Shown: one piece after another, positions 45,441-54,496 of the stretch
How the letters are laid out: every line of letters begins with the position of its first letter
How positions within the stretch are numbered: the first letter of the stretch is position 1
Assembly (NCBI GenBank): GCA_002409625.1
Contig: DHNY01000011.1
Location: 42,836 to 106,835 of the forward strand
DNA: 64,000 nt
Direction: 5' to 3'
Source of the DNA: Anaerolineaceae bacterium UBA5404
Lineage (GTDB): Bacteria > Chloroflexota > Anaerolineae > Anaerolineales > Anaerolineaceae
Program-made: the position numbers and the translations under genes
Notes under the pieces: generated by a model
Database searches by the model: none
Told to the model about the DNA's origin: nothing
The model's input: only the letters and a program-made list of their open reading frames with translations

Positions 45441-46241
45441 ATGAAAATTGATTTTGAAGAAACAACAGACGACCTGGCAAAACGCATCAACATCCACGAA
45501 CAATTTGGCAGTCGGGATATTGATTCCTGGATGCTGGAAGTGCTAAATCTGCAACCTGGTGTAAAAATTTTGGATATCGGTTGTGGTGCCGGAAAACAAT
45601 GCTTTTCTTACTTCCATCACCTGAATGGCAATGCCGATATTACCGGAACAGACGTTTCCCGTGATTTACTGGCTGAAGCCATCGCCAAAAATGAGCAAAC
45701 CGGAAACGCGGTCAAATTTCAACTGCTGGACTTCAATTTGCCCTTCCTGATGGCAGACAACCAGTATGATTTGCTCTCTGCCTGTTTCGCCATCTATTAT
45801 GCCCAGGACATCCCCTGGACCTTAGCCGAGATGCATCGCGTGCTTAAACCCGGTGGACGTCTTTTCACCACCGGACCCATGCCAAGCAACAAACAACTCT
45901 TTTATGACATCATCAAAGAAGCCACAGGCAAAGAAATCCCACCCATGCCCGGTAGCTCGCGCTATGCCTCACAGATTTATGGCACCATGCAGCAACTCTT
46001 CTCCAAAACGGAGCAACATATTTTTGAAAACCCGCTCACTTTTGCGAGTGTTGAACCTTTCATGGTCTACACCCGAGCCTCAATGTCTGAAGATCGCAAA
46101 CTTTGGAACAGTCTCTTCCAAACCCACGAAGAGTTCGAAGCCGTAATGCAAGCCATCGAAAAAGTTGCCCAAAGACGCCTGAGCCAGGATGGCCACCTGG
46201 TCATGACCAAAGTGGTTGGCGGTTTCATCGCCACAAAGTAA
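45441..46241 (+). CDS. Class I SAM-dependent methyltransferase
   Basis: A 266-residue protein with motif I ILDIGCGAGKQ, an acidic motif II region (ITGTDVS), and the post-motif MHRVLKPGGRLFTTGP. The methyl acceptor is unknown. The gene directly precedes a PIG-L deacetylase (17 bases), a pairing often seen in pathways that modify sugars or glycosylated small molecules. AAAGGATT precedes the ATG. Confidence 0.85.
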   Translation: MKIDFEETTDDLAKRINIHEQFGSRDIDSWMLEVLNLQPGVKILDIGCGAGKQCFSYFHHLNGNADITGTDVSRDLLAEAIAKNEQTGNAVKFQLLDFNLPFLMADNQYDLLSACFAIYYAQDIPWTLAEMHRVLKPGGRLFTTGPMPSNKQLFYDIIKEATGKEIPPMPGSSRYASQIYGTMQQLFSKTEQHIFENPLTFASVEPFMVYTRASMSEDRKLWNSLFQTHEEFEAVMQAIEKVAQRRLSQDGHLVMTKVVGGFIATK

Positions 46242-46258
46242 AAACAGAGGTAAAACAC

Positions 46259-46906
46259 ATGAACAACATGACCTTTTTCGGTAAATCACTGCTCTTTATG
46301 GGCGCGCATCCTGATGATATTGAACTAGGCTGTGGCGCTTTTCTGGCTGGGATGAATGGTAAAGCCGAGATTTTTTGCTACACCTTCTCGGATAATCAGA
46401 AAAATCCGGATTTACCCAACCTGGTGCAAGAACATGCCAACAGCATGCACGTTTTAGGACTCCGCGATGATCAATTTGAACTCGGCACCTTTGAAACACG
46501 CCGCTTCCCGGATGCCAGGCAGGAAATTCTGGAGAAAATGATTGCCCTGCGCAAGCAACATCAACCAGAAATAGTTTTCGTGCACACCGCACAAGACCTT
46601 CACCAAGACCATCAAATCATCACTCAAGAAGCTATGCGTGCCTTTAGAGGAACCACAGTTTTAGGTTTCGACGTACTCCGTTCCTCTTATGGCTTTTTCC
46701 CACACTTCTTAGCTGAAGTGAGTGAAGCTGATGTAAATAAAAAAATAGCCGCCCTTGCCGAGTACAAAACTTACAAAGACCGCTATTACTTTTCGCCTGA
46801 TATCATGCGAGCCACTGCCATTCGTCACGGCGCTTTAGCCGAAAGACCTTACGCAGAAGGCTTTGACATCATTCGGGTTGTTGCTGAATTTTCAAAACCA
46901 GCTTAG
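46259..46906 (+). CDS. PIG-L family N-acetylglucosaminyl deacetylase
   Basis: A 215-residue zinc hydrolase-type protein with the family motif GAHPDDIELGCG near the N-terminus and the distal metal/catalytic motif DLHQDHQ. The family removes acetyl groups from GlcNAc-containing lipids, mycothiol/bacillithiol precursors and antibiotics. The substrate here is unknown. ATG at 46259 has GAGG upstream and starts the conserved region properly. An in-frame ATG at 46103 lies within the methyltransferase gene. Confidence 0.9.
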   Translation: MNNMTFFGKSLLFMGAHPDDIELGCGAFLAGMNGKAEIFCYTFSDNQKNPDLPNLVQEHANSMHVLGLRDDQFELGTFETRRFPDARQEILEKMIALRKQHQPEIVFVHTAQDLHQDHQIITQEAMRAFRGTTVLGFDVLRSSYGFFPHFLAEVSEADVNKKIAALAEYKTYKDRYYFSPDIMRATAIRHGALAERPYAEGFDIIRVVAEFSKPA

Positions 46907-46913
46907 TTTATTG

Positions 46914-47210
46914 CTACAAACCTTTCTTTCGCGCGCGACTTTGGGGTGAAACCCAGGGTCGCACGTTTTCTGAATCAAAGGGAAACCACAAAATGTGGTC
47001 AGGAACCATCCAACCATCCGTTAGGTAGATCTTATCCTTAAATTGTACAGCGACGAGTTTATTCTCAATCTGCACCACTGTACCCCGAACCCATCCACGG
47101 ATTCTTTGACCATCTTTATCTTCATGGTCACAATTGACTTCGACGCGATCACCAATTTCATAAACTTGTTCATCATCTGGTGGTCGCATAAAATTACCAG
47201 TACTTAACAC
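46914..47210 (-). CDS. Small beta-rich hypothetical protein
   Basis: A 98-residue protein with the pattern of a small beta-barrel (Tudor/SH3-like): YEIGDRVEVNCDHEDKDGQR, GWVRGTVVQIENKLVAVQFK. No family recognised. GTG at 47210 lies after GGATGGG; an in-frame ATG seven codons later is an alternative start. Its stop is eight bases from the convergent PIG-L gene, and its start is 24 bases after sufD on the same strand, so it may belong to the suf transcript. Confidence 0.6.
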   Translation of the reverse strand: MLSTGNFMRPPDDEQVYEIGDRVEVNCDHEDKDGQRIRGWVRGTVVQIENKLVAVQFKDKIYLTDGWMVPDHILWFPFDSENVRPWVSPQSRARKKGL

Positions 47211-47234
47211 TTTCCCATCCTTTCTTTCAGGGTC

Positions 47235-48446
47235 CTAAGCATGATTTCGATCAAACTTCTCAGAAATCTGAGCCAGTAATGACTCTGTCAACGCTTCGTC
47301 ACCTGATTTCCTTAATACATCTTCAAAAAAGCCTTCGAGAATGATTTTTTCAGCTTCTCTCAGCGGAATACCCCGGCTTTGAGAATAAAAAAGCTCATCA
47401 TCATTCAACCTGCCAACCGTGGCACCATGTGAACAGCTGACATCATTGGCATTAATTTCCAAACCTGGTATCGTTTTCACCTCGGCATTTTCGTCCAAGA
47501 TGAGGTTTCTGTTGCTCTGATAAGAATCTGTCTGTTGGGCTACATAATCCACAAAAATCATGCCTTCCCAAACCGCTTTGCCATCACCAATAGCCGCACC
47601 TTTGTAAAGCAAGTCGCTGTGTGCCTGAGGCGCGAGATGGTTTTGTTGGGTATCCAGGTTGATTAACTGACCACTGCCACTAAAATAAGCGCCATTCATC
47701 AGGGTTTCAGAGCCAGGACCCAAAAGATCAACCGTAATAAAGCTCTTACTCACTTTAGACCCCAAGCCAACATAAGTCCAATTGAGATGCGCGTCACGCT
47801 CAAGCTGAGCAAATTCCCGGCTCACATAAGACACATGTTCACCAAAGTTTTGCACTTCCATCAAGTCCAGCCTTGCGCCATCATCAAGCTTGATTTCGAG
47901 CTGAAAATTGAAGAAGGCTTGCATTTCTTCTTGCGTTTCCGCATGAAATTCAAGCGAAATTTTGGCGTAAGCATTCTTCTCAACCCAGACAACCATTCTT
48001 GAAATCGCGGCACTATTTTGGGCGTTAAAAGCGATTTTGCAATGAATGATGTCATCAACCTTACTGTTAGCCGGCACATGGATAAAGCATCCGTCCTGGG
48101 CTAAAGCAGCATTTAGGGCGCTAAAGGTGTCTGTATCCTTTTTGATCAGTTTATTTTCAACTTGCTCAAGCAAAGCTTTGTTATTGGCGTGCGCTTCTGC
48201 CAAACTCGCGCTGTAAACACCATGATTAGCCTCTGTAAGCTGAACATCAGCCGCTTCGAGCTTTAAATCCTCAAGGTTGAGGTGTTCAAAGTTGAGCCAT
48301 TTCCAATCTTCATCCTTGCGTGAAGGAAAAGCGATAGTACGGCTCATTTCCCAGTCCTTTAATCGCAAGGGGTCAACAGGCTGCCAATGCGATGGCCAAT
48401 GCAAGTGCTTCATGATGGTTTGTTTTGTGTTATCAACGTTTGTCAT
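47235..48446 (-). CDS. sufD: Fe-S cluster assembly protein SufD
   Basis: A 403-residue SufBD-family scaffold partner in the SufBCD complex. The C-terminal beta-helix core has PGLEINANDVSCSHGATVGRLNDDELFYSQSRGIP, cut here to its key points: the SCSHGAT and FYSQSRG motifs. The N-terminus is typical of SufD rather than SufB. It lies three bases after sufB and is the third gene of sufCBD. Confidence 0.92.
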   Translation of the reverse strand: MTNVDNTKQTIMKHLHWPSHWQPVDPLRLKDWEMSRTIAFPSRKDEDWKWLNFEHLNLEDLKLEAADVQLTEANHGVYSASLAEAHANNKALLEQVENKLIKKDTDTFSALNAALAQDGCFIHVPANSKVDDIIHCKIAFNAQNSAAISRMVVWVEKNAYAKISLEFHAETQEEMQAFFNFQLEIKLDDGARLDLMEVQNFGEHVSYVSREFAQLERDAHLNWTYVGLGSKVSKSFITVDLLGPGSETLMNGAYFSGSGQLINLDTQQNHLAPQAHSDLLYKGAAIGDGKAVWEGMIFVDYVAQQTDSYQSNRNLILDENAEVKTIPGLEINANDVSCSHGATVGRLNDDELFYSQSRGIPLREAEKIILEGFFEDVLRKSGDEALTESLLAQISEKFDRNHA

Positions 48447-48449
48447 AAC

Positions 48450-49865
48450 CTAACCCACCGATCCAATCATCTGAAGTTGAATGAGGCGATTCATTTCAAT
48501 CGCGTATTCCATCGGCAATTCCTTGACCAAAGGCTCAATAAAGCCAGAAACGATCATCGTGGTCGCCTCTTCATCGCTCAAACCACGACTGTTGAGGTAA
48601 AACAATTGCTCTTCACCAATTCGGCTCACCGAAGCTTCATGCCCAATGTTAACGTCATCCGAGCGGACATCAATCGTTGGGAATGTGTCCGAGCCTGACT
48701 CTGGGTCAAGCAAAAGCGCGTCACACACCACCGTTGAATTGATTTTGTCCACGCCATTGGCTACACGCACCATGCCTCGATAAGACGAACGTCCATTGCC
48801 TCGCGAAATCGACTTGGACGTAATCTTACTGCTGGTGTTTGGCGCAAAGTGAATCATCTTTGAGCCAGCGTCCTGAATTTGACCAGGACCGGCAAAAGCA
48901 ACCGAAAGCATTTCGCCATGAGCGCCTTCGCCTCGCAAATAACAGCTTGGGTACTTCATGGTCACTTTTGAGCCCAGGTTAGCATCCACCCATTCCATGG
49001 TGCCATTTTCAAACACCATCGCGCGCTGGGTAACAAGGTTGTAAACGTTCGTTGACCAGTTTTGAATGGTCGAATACCGCACTCTGGCATCCTTTTTGAC
49101 GATAATTTCAATCACGCCACTGTGGAAAGAATCTTCAGTATACGTAGGTGCTGTACAACCTTCAACATAATGCACCTGTGAACCCTCATCGGCAATAATA
49201 AGCGTGCGTTCAAACTGACCCAGGTTAGGGTTGTTCAAGCGAAAATAGGCTTGCAAAGGTAAATCGACCTTTACACCTTTAGGCACATAAACAAAAGAAC
49301 CACCGGACCAAACTGCTGTGTTCAAAGCACTAAATTTATTATCCTGAATGGGCACAACAGTTCCAAAGTGCTCTCTAAAAAGCTCAGGATATTCCTTAAG
49401 TCCATTTTCAATACTCAGGAAGATGACCCCTTGCTTCTCGAGGTTTTCCTGAATGCTGTGATAGACCATCTCTGAGTCATACTGCGCACCAACCCCGGCG
49501 AGAAACTTTTGTTCAGCCTCAGGAATGCCCAATTTGTCAAAGGTATTTTTAATCGTCTCAGGAACGTCTTCCCATGATTTTTGGTTAATTTCAGGTGGCC
49601 TGACGTAGTAGTAAATATTGTCTAAGTCTAGATCACTCACATCCGGGCCCCAGGTAGGCATGGGGCGTTTTACAAAATGCTCATAAGCTTTCAGGCGAAG
49701 ATTCAGCATCCATTCAGGTTCTTCTTTAAAGGCTGAAATTTGCTGAACAATCTCTCTGGTCAATCCTTTTTCCGCGCGAAAACTCGCCAGGTCAGGATCA
49801 CTAAAGCCGTATTGATAATCGGCTCCAAATTCTTCTAAGAAGCCTTGATCTTTTTGTTCACTCAT
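48450..49865 (-). CDS. sufB: Fe-S cluster assembly protein SufB
   Basis: A 471-residue scaffold of the SufBC2D complex. It has the SufB-type N-terminal helical part, the HYVEGCTAPTY segment with conserved Cys, and the C-terminal NIGHEASVSRIGEEQLFYLNS region. It shows normal length and is 11 bases after sufC. No sufS, sufU or sufE lies in the window. Confidence 0.95.
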   Translation of the reverse strand: MSEQKDQGFLEEFGADYQYGFSDPDLASFRAEKGLTREIVQQISAFKEEPEWMLNLRLKAYEHFVKRPMPTWGPDVSDLDLDNIYYYVRPPEINQKSWEDVPETIKNTFDKLGIPEAEQKFLAGVGAQYDSEMVYHSIQENLEKQGVIFLSIENGLKEYPELFREHFGTVVPIQDNKFSALNTAVWSGGSFVYVPKGVKVDLPLQAYFRLNNPNLGQFERTLIIADEGSQVHYVEGCTAPTYTEDSFHSGVIEIIVKKDARVRYSTIQNWSTNVYNLVTQRAMVFENGTMEWVDANLGSKVTMKYPSCYLRGEGAHGEMLSVAFAGPGQIQDAGSKMIHFAPNTSSKITSKSISRGNGRSSYRGMVRVANGVDKINSTVVCDALLLDPESGSDTFPTIDVRSDDVNIGHEASVSRIGEEQLFYLNSRGLSDEEATTMIVSGFIEPLVKELPMEYAIEMNRLIQLQMIGSVG

Positions 49866-49876
49866 CGCGACCCAAT

Positions 49877-50662
49877 CTAGGCTTGCCCTTGATTACGGGT
49901 ATCTGGATACTTTTCACGGATCCAGTCATAGCCTTGGTTTTCCAGTTTTAGGGCTAATTCAGCGCCACCCGACTCGACAATGCTGCCACCGTACATGATG
50001 TGTACAAATTGTGGGTTCATGTACTCCAGCATTCTTTGATAGTGTGTAATTAAAATGACACCAAGCTCATTTGATTTCAAGGCTTGCACACCATCAGCAA
50101 CAATTCTCAAAGCGTCAATATCCAAACCAGAGTCGGTTTCGTCGAGAATTGCCACCCGGGGCTCAAGCATGGCCATTTGCAATACTTCAGCGCGTTTCTT
50201 CTCACCGCCAGAAAAGCCGTCATTTAGATAGCGTGCGGCAAAGGAATAGTCCATCTTAAGCATGTCCATCTTTGAACGTAATAAGCGCCTGAAATTGACA
50301 AGCGAAATGCCTTTGTCTTCAGGGTCAATGGCTTTTGCTTTGCTGTTCAATGCCGCTCGCAGGAAATTTGCCAAAGTAACACCTGGGATGGCAACAGGAT
50401 ATTGGAAAGCTAAAAACAAGCCTTTTTGCGAGCGCTCATCAACAGACATGTCCAAAACGCTCTTACCATCAAGCAAAATGTCACCTTTTAGGATGTTATA
50501 TCGAGGATGCCCCATCAGAGCATAGGCTAAAGTGGATTTTCCGGTACCGTTAGGTCCCATTAAAGCATGAACTTCGCCGCCATTGACAGTAAGATTGAAA
50601 CCCTTTAATATTTCTTTCTCACCGACATTGACGTGCAAATCTTTTATCTCTAATTTTGTCAT
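49877..50662 (-). CDS. sufC: Fe-S cluster assembly ATPase SufC
   Basis: A 261-residue ABC-type ATPase with Walker A GPNGTGKSTL, signature FSGGEKKRAEVLQ, Walker B VAILDETDSGLD and H-loop ITHYQR. It powers conformational changes in SufBCD during cluster assembly. First gene of sufCBD, with its own strong promoter at 50698-50726. Confidence 0.96.
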   Translation of the reverse strand: MTKLEIKDLHVNVGEKEILKGFNLTVNGGEVHALMGPNGTGKSTLAYALMGHPRYNILKGDILLDGKSVLDMSVDERSQKGLFLAFQYPVAIPGVTLANFLRAALNSKAKAIDPEDKGISLVNFRRLLRSKMDMLKMDYSFAARYLNDGFSGGEKKRAEVLQMAMLEPRVAILDETDSGLDIDALRIVADGVQALKSNELGVILITHYQRMLEYMNPQFVHIMYGGSIVESGGAELALKLENQGYDWIREKYPDTRNQGQA

Positions 50663-50697
50663 TAAACCTCGTTGTAAACTGGTATTTTAGCACCGCG

Positions 50698-50726
50698 ATT
50701 ATAGCATTTTGAGGGTCGGAAGTCAA
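50698..50726 (-). promoter_or_regulatory. Promoter of sufCBD
   Basis: On the minus strand TTGACT (50726-50721), a 17-base spacer and TATAAT (50703-50698), about 36 bases before the sufC ATG. The palindrome seen at the SufR-like gene (53004-53021) is not repeated here. Confidence 0.8.
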
Positions 50727-50769
50727 TTTTTTACATTATTTTTAATATAATTATCATAATCACCTCTCG

Positions 50770-50797
50770 TTGAAATTCAATTCCTGGGTGGTATAAT
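50770..50797 (+). promoter_or_regulatory. Promoter of the LysM gene
   Basis: TTGAAA (50770-50775), a 16-base spacer and TATAAT (50792-50797). Confidence 0.65.
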
Positions 50798-50873
50798 TTC
50801 CTCATAAAATTGAAAAGACTAAAGAGATACAAGCACCAACCATCATTAAAGTCTTCAGAGAAGAGAGGAAAAT

Positions 50874-51356
50874 ATGACAGACGATAAATTCAATCTTAAG
50901 GATGCCATCAAAAATATCAAGGATAAACGTGAAAAAACACGTGAGAAAACAGATATAGACCGCCTGGATATTGGTGAAAAGGAAAGTGGAACCGTTTTTT
51001 CAAAACCAGGAAAAGTCGATGCTGTTGAAGAAAAAGTCAAATCCGTTATTGGCGGACGTTCCGAAGCAAAAAAGGCTGGGATATCAAAAAAGATGGATGA
51101 GGTCAAAGCCAGAGTTGAAGAAATGGAAAAACGAGACCTGCTCAAATCGCAAGCCAACAAGGGCGCCCTATCCGAACACATTGTTGTTGCCGGCGAAACC
51201 TTATCTGCCATCGCGCTAAAGTACTATGGCAAAGCAACTCCTCCGTATTACCAACACATTTACAAACATAATCGGGAAGTCATTGGCGAAAACATAAACC
51301 TCATCATTCCTGGGCAAAAACTGGTCATTCCTGAATTGCCGGAAGACTTGAAATAA
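50874..51356 (+). CDS. LysM-domain protein
   Basis: A 160-residue protein. The first 100 residues are highly charged and probably helical or disordered (KDKREKTREKTDIDRLD). The C-terminus (~107-155) is a LysM domain (VVAGETLSAIALKYYGKA, INLIIPGQKLVIPEL), which binds N-acetylglucosamine polymers such as peptidoglycan. No signal peptide is visible, so it may act in the cytoplasm like YgaU/Kbp-type proteins. GAGAGG precedes the ATG; the next gene follows after 12 bases. Confidence 0.8.
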   Translation: MTDDKFNLKDAIKNIKDKREKTREKTDIDRLDIGEKESGTVFSKPGKVDAVEEKVKSVIGGRSEAKKAGISKKMDEVKARVEEMEKRDLLKSQANKGALSEHIVVAGETLSAIALKYYGKATPPYYQHIYKHNREVIGENINLIIPGQKLVIPELPEDLK

Positions 51357-51368
51357 AGGGAAACACTC

Positions 51369-52352
51369 ATGACTGAAGAACTCGATCTTTCACAAGTATT
51401 TAAAGCGGTCTCTAAAACGCTTAAGGACAACCAAGACTCCTTAAACGAAGCAGACACCTACAACCACGACCATGGCACCAACATGGTCAGCACTTTTAAG
51501 CTGATTGAAAAAGCAATCGCTGCTAAAAAGGATGCCTCTGCTTCAGAGCAATTGGCATACGCTGGACAACTGGTGCGCGAAAAATCAAGCAGTGCTTCTG
51601 CTTTGCTTTATGCGGATGGTCTTGAAAACGCAGCCACTGAATTTGAAGGCAAAACTTTTGATCGCTCCGGTGTTGGCACCTTGCTAAACGCTTTGATGGG
51701 TCTCCCACAAGGGCAAGCTCCACAGCAAGCCCCGGCACCCTCAACACCTCAGGGTGGCGACTTTTTGTCTACATTAATCGGTGGACTTGCCAGCGGTCAG
51801 CAAGCACCCCAACAGCAACAACAACCCACCTTTAGCCAAACCCCTGACTTGATTGACGCACTTGGTGGACTCACTTTTACGCAGGAGCAACCTGCCCAAC
51901 AACAGCCACAACAACCCAGCCAGGGATCCGCAACTGATTTAGTGGCATCATTACTAGGCGGTTTGGGTCAAACTCAGGCACAAGCACTTCCCAAAGAAGA
52001 ACCTAAACCCAGCGGATTGGAAGGCTTGTTGGGTTCCCTTTTAGGCGGTGGACAACAACAAACCCCACCACCTGCCCAAACTAGCTCTGGCGGATTAGGT
52101 GACCTCTTAGGATCGCTCTTAGGCGGTCAGCAAAGTCAACCTGTGCAACAACAACCGCAACAAGGTGGCATGAGTGGCACTAATTTGTTGTCAGCAGCTT
52201 TGGCATTCTTTATGGCAAAACAACAAGGTAAAACACCTTTTGAGTCCATCTTACAGGCTGTTGGATCTGCCACCCGTTTTAGCGACCGCGAAGACCGCAC
52301 ACAGTCCGGCGCTCTCGTTGCCGACACCCTAATCGGCTTACTCGGTCAATAA
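51369..52352 (+). CDS. Gln-rich protein with a DhaL/DAK2-like start
   Basis: A 327-residue protein. The N-terminal ~110 residues recall the DAK2/DhaL phosphatase fold: ADTYNHDHGTNMVSTF stands where DhaL has an Asp-rich ADP/metal loop (GDGDHG), but some Asp are missing. Residues ~115-270 are Gln/Pro/Gly-rich with repeats of the type GLxGLLGSLLGG. The C-terminal part (~275-327) is compact again. The function is unknown; the pattern suggests a self-associating protein. AAAGGGAAA precedes the ATG. Confidence 0.6.
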   Translation: MTEELDLSQVFKAVSKTLKDNQDSLNEADTYNHDHGTNMVSTFKLIEKAIAAKKDASASEQLAYAGQLVREKSSSASALLYADGLENAATEFEGKTFDRSGVGTLLNALMGLPQGQAPQQAPAPSTPQGGDFLSTLIGGLASGQQAPQQQQQPTFSQTPDLIDALGGLTFTQEQPAQQQPQQPSQGSATDLVASLLGGLGQTQAQALPKEEPKPSGLEGLLGSLLGGGQQQTPPPAQTSSGGLGDLLGSLLGGQQSQPVQQQPQQGGMSGTNLLSAALAFFMAKQQGKTPFESILQAVGSATRFSDREDRTQSGALVADTLIGLLGQ

Positions 52353-52374
52353 GTTCAACACTTTAATTAAAACA

Positions 52375-52410
52375 AAAACCGCGCCGAACAGCACATATGG
52401 CGCGGTTTTA
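52375..52410 (+). terminator. Terminator between converging genes
   Basis: AAAACCGCGCC pairs perfectly with GGCGCGGTTTT around a 13-base loop. It can serve both 51369-52352 and the minus-strand gene ending at 52461. Confidence 0.85.
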
Positions 52411-52460
52411 TGTTTAATATTCAATTAAGAAAAGCTAAGTAACTGTTTTCGATGCAAATT

Positions 52461-52865
52461 CTAGTAGAAAACAGCGCGATCCATGCCTTTAGCTTGCAGA
52501 ACCCAATCTGCAACCATGGACTGGCTTGGAGGTCGGCGCACAAGTTTTTTCTCGGCGTTGACTTCAATGATCTTTGCGTAAAGATTCTCAGGATTGCGTG
52601 TTGCAAGTTCAACCACGGTATCCACACCGGCTTCTTCAAGCAAGTCTGAATATTCTTCACCGACACCCTTGATGCGATAAAGGTCAGCATGATTGACCCA
52701 TTCCAGAATCAAAGTCTTTGTGATGCCGCTTTGTTCGGCGATTTCTTCGCGCCCTTTAGGCGTAGCACCAGCCTTGAGCAAAGCTTCAACGGTTCTGATA
52801 CCAATTGCCTGCAATTTTTCTGCATAAACTGGTCCGATACCTTCGATGTCAATAATCTTAGCCAT
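52461..52865 (-). CDS. DUF4332 helix-hairpin-helix protein
   Basis: A 134-residue protein made of two helix-hairpin-helix-like halves (IEGIGPVYAEKLQAIGIRTV and IKGVGEEYSDLLEEAGVDTV). This is the DUF4332 pattern, related to DNA-binding HhH folds. The function is not known. A GGAGAA ribosome binding site precedes the ATG, and it is transcribed alone. Confidence 0.8.
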   Translation of the reverse strand: MAKIIDIEGIGPVYAEKLQAIGIRTVEALLKAGATPKGREEIAEQSGITKTLILEWVNHADLYRIKGVGEEYSDLLEEAGVDTVVELATRNPENLYAKIIEVNAEKKLVRRPPSQSMVADWVLQAKGMDRAVFY

Positions 52866-53003
52866 AATTTTCTCCTTTTTTCAAGTTGTAAAGCAATTAA
52901 TTTCGATTATAGCATAGGCTTATACAATTATTGTGAATCCATTCTTATCTGTATAAAGCGAGCAATTATTCTTTTTTAAGGGTAAAAAATTGTCAACAAT
53001 TCG

Positions 53004-53028
53004 CAGAGAAAATTTCCTCTGTTATAAT
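53004..53028 (+). promoter_or_regulatory. Extended -10 promoter with palindromic operator, SufR-like gene
   Basis: TGTTATAAT (53020-53028) is an extended -10. Directly upstream and overlapping it is CAGAGAAAATTTCCTCTG (53004-53021), an 18-base palindrome with a single mismatched pair. A repressor bound there would block the promoter, so autoregulation by the SufR-like protein is a reasonable guess. Confidence 0.6.
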
Positions 53029-53059
53029 CATTTTAATTAATTTATTCTGGAGAATTAAG

Positions 53060-53674
53060 TTGAACACAAAAACCCGAATCCTCAACACGCTCTTAATCAA
53101 ACAAGAAGCTTCGGTAAACGATCTGGCAGAAGAGCTAGGCGTTAACGGCATCTCAATTCGCCATCACCTAAAAAGCTTCGAAAAAGATGGCTTGGTCGTC
53201 AGTCGCGAAGATCGCCAAGGGCAGGTTGGTCGCCCGAAATTCATTTATAGTCTTAGCAGTCTCGGTTTGGAACAGTTTCCAAGCTCCTATATTGAATTTT
53301 CTTCCATCATGGTTGAACAATTAAAGAAAGTCTTTGGTTCTGAAAAATTGCGTGAATTCTTTCAAGAAGTTGGCACTGACTTTGCGGACAGAAACCGACT
53401 CGATCGTCGACAACGAAACTCACCCAAACGTCTGCCTTATATCGTTGAAAACATGAATGAACAAGGGTATATCATCGAAGAAAAACTCATTGATGGCGAA
53501 ACAATGCTCGTCAATTATCACTGCCCTTACTACTATATTTCCGCGGAATATCCTGAAATTTGCTACCTTGATCAAACGATGATCGAAGAGCTCTGCGATT
53601 GTACCGTGGAAATTTCACACACCATCTCCCAAGGTGATCCCACTTGCACCTTTATTATTAAGAAGAAAAAATGA
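53060..53674 (+). CDS. SufR-like Fe-S cluster-sensing transcriptional regulator
   Basis: A 204-residue protein. The N-terminal winged helix (VNDLAEELGVNGISIRHHLK) binds DNA. The C-terminus has cysteines at 155, 168, 179, 181 and 196, spaced C-x12-C-x12-C-x14-C when C181 is used, nearly the C-x12-C-x13-C-x14-C of SufR, which carries an Fe-S cluster and represses suf genes. It is coupled by ATGA overlap to a MIP18/SufT-like gene, and sufCBD lies 2.4 kb away. The start is TTG at 53060, with a GGAG (53049-53052) upstream. Confidence 0.8.
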   Translation: MNTKTRILNTLLIKQEASVNDLAEELGVNGISIRHHLKSFEKDGLVVSREDRQGQVGRPKFIYSLSSLGLEQFPSSYIEFSSIMVEQLKKVFGSEKLREFFQEVGTDFADRNRLDRRQRNSPKRLPYIVENMNEQGYIIEEKLIDGETMLVNYHCPYYYISAEYPEICYLDQTMIEELCDCTVEISHTISQGDPTCTFIIKKKK

Positions 53675-54018
53675 AACCATCACACATAGCCGACTGGGCA
53701 ATAGATCAAACCCACCCAGAACTTTTGTACGATTTAGTAGAAGGACTTTCCGCTGTGCTGGACCCCGACCTGGGCTATTCCATTTTGGAATTGGGCCTGG
53801 TTCGGGATATCAGCTTTGATGGCGAAAAGGCTAATGTGCGCATGATCCTCACCACGCCTTTTTGCCCTTATGGTCCCGCCATGCTTGAAGAAACACGGGC
53901 TAAAGTTGCAGAAATTCTGGATAAACCAACCACCATTCAATATGGCAGTGAAGCCTGGGATCCTGAGATGATGGACCCGGAATTAAGGGATGATGAATTC
54001 GGTTTGATGGGCTTTTAG
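53671..54018 (+). CDS. MIP18/DUF59 family protein (SufT-like)
   Basis: A 115-residue protein with the DUF59 core: VLDPDLGYSILELGLVRDIS and LTTPFCPYGPAM, including the conserved Cys. Family members help in Fe-S protein maturation (SufT, PaaD). The ATG overlaps the stop of the SufR-like gene, so both are made together, which supports a role in Fe-S homeostasis. Confidence 0.85.
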   Translation: MKPSHIADWAIDQTHPELLYDLVEGLSAVLDPDLGYSILELGLVRDISFDGEKANVRMILTTPFCPYGPAMLEETRAKVAEILDKPTTIQYGSEAWDPEMMDPELRDDEFGLMGF

Positions 54019-54045
54019 TTATCTTTAATCAGTCCACACAAACTT

Positions 54046-54369
54046 TTACTGAATAAGCCTGATCATTTTCATCAACAGCGCTTTATTCCCTTTGACTTTC
54101 ACTTTGCCTGTAATTAAGGCGGTCATCGGGTTTTGTTTTCCCTGAATCAATCTCAGAGCCACATCCGAATTTGCCTCAACCTCGACCTCAGGAAACGATG
54201 CATAGCCTTCTCGAATTTTTACAGCGCCATCGTTCACCGACAAATACCATTCTCCGCCATCAAAACCGGTGATGATAAGCTGTAAATCTGCCACAATGCC
54301 TTTAGCCTTTGGATGCTCAAAATCCTGTGGTAAACGGTTTATGTAGTCTACAATTGTTAGAGTTGTCAT
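54046..54369 (-). CDS. SCP2 sterol-transfer-like domain protein
   Basis: A 107-residue protein matching a single SCP2-like domain: a central beta sheet (GGEWYLSVNDGAVKIREG), then VEVEANSDVALRLIQGKQNP and KVKVKGNKALLMKMIRLI at the end. These domains bind lipids or hydrophobic ligands. No partner gene is evident; it converges with the DUF59 gene. Confidence 0.78.
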   Translation of the reverse strand: MTTLTIVDYINRLPQDFEHPKAKGIVADLQLIITGFDGGEWYLSVNDGAVKIREGYASFPEVEVEANSDVALRLIQGKQNPMTALITGKVKVKGNKALLMKMIRLIQ

Positions 54370-54496
54370 AGAACCTCAAATTGTTTAACATTTTACCATT
54401 GCAAAAAACGGTTAATCTTTAAAATGTAATGTATAATATGGGGCGTTGAGGGAAGGCTATCCTTCCAAATTTTTCAGCTGATTAAGAAGGAGACTC

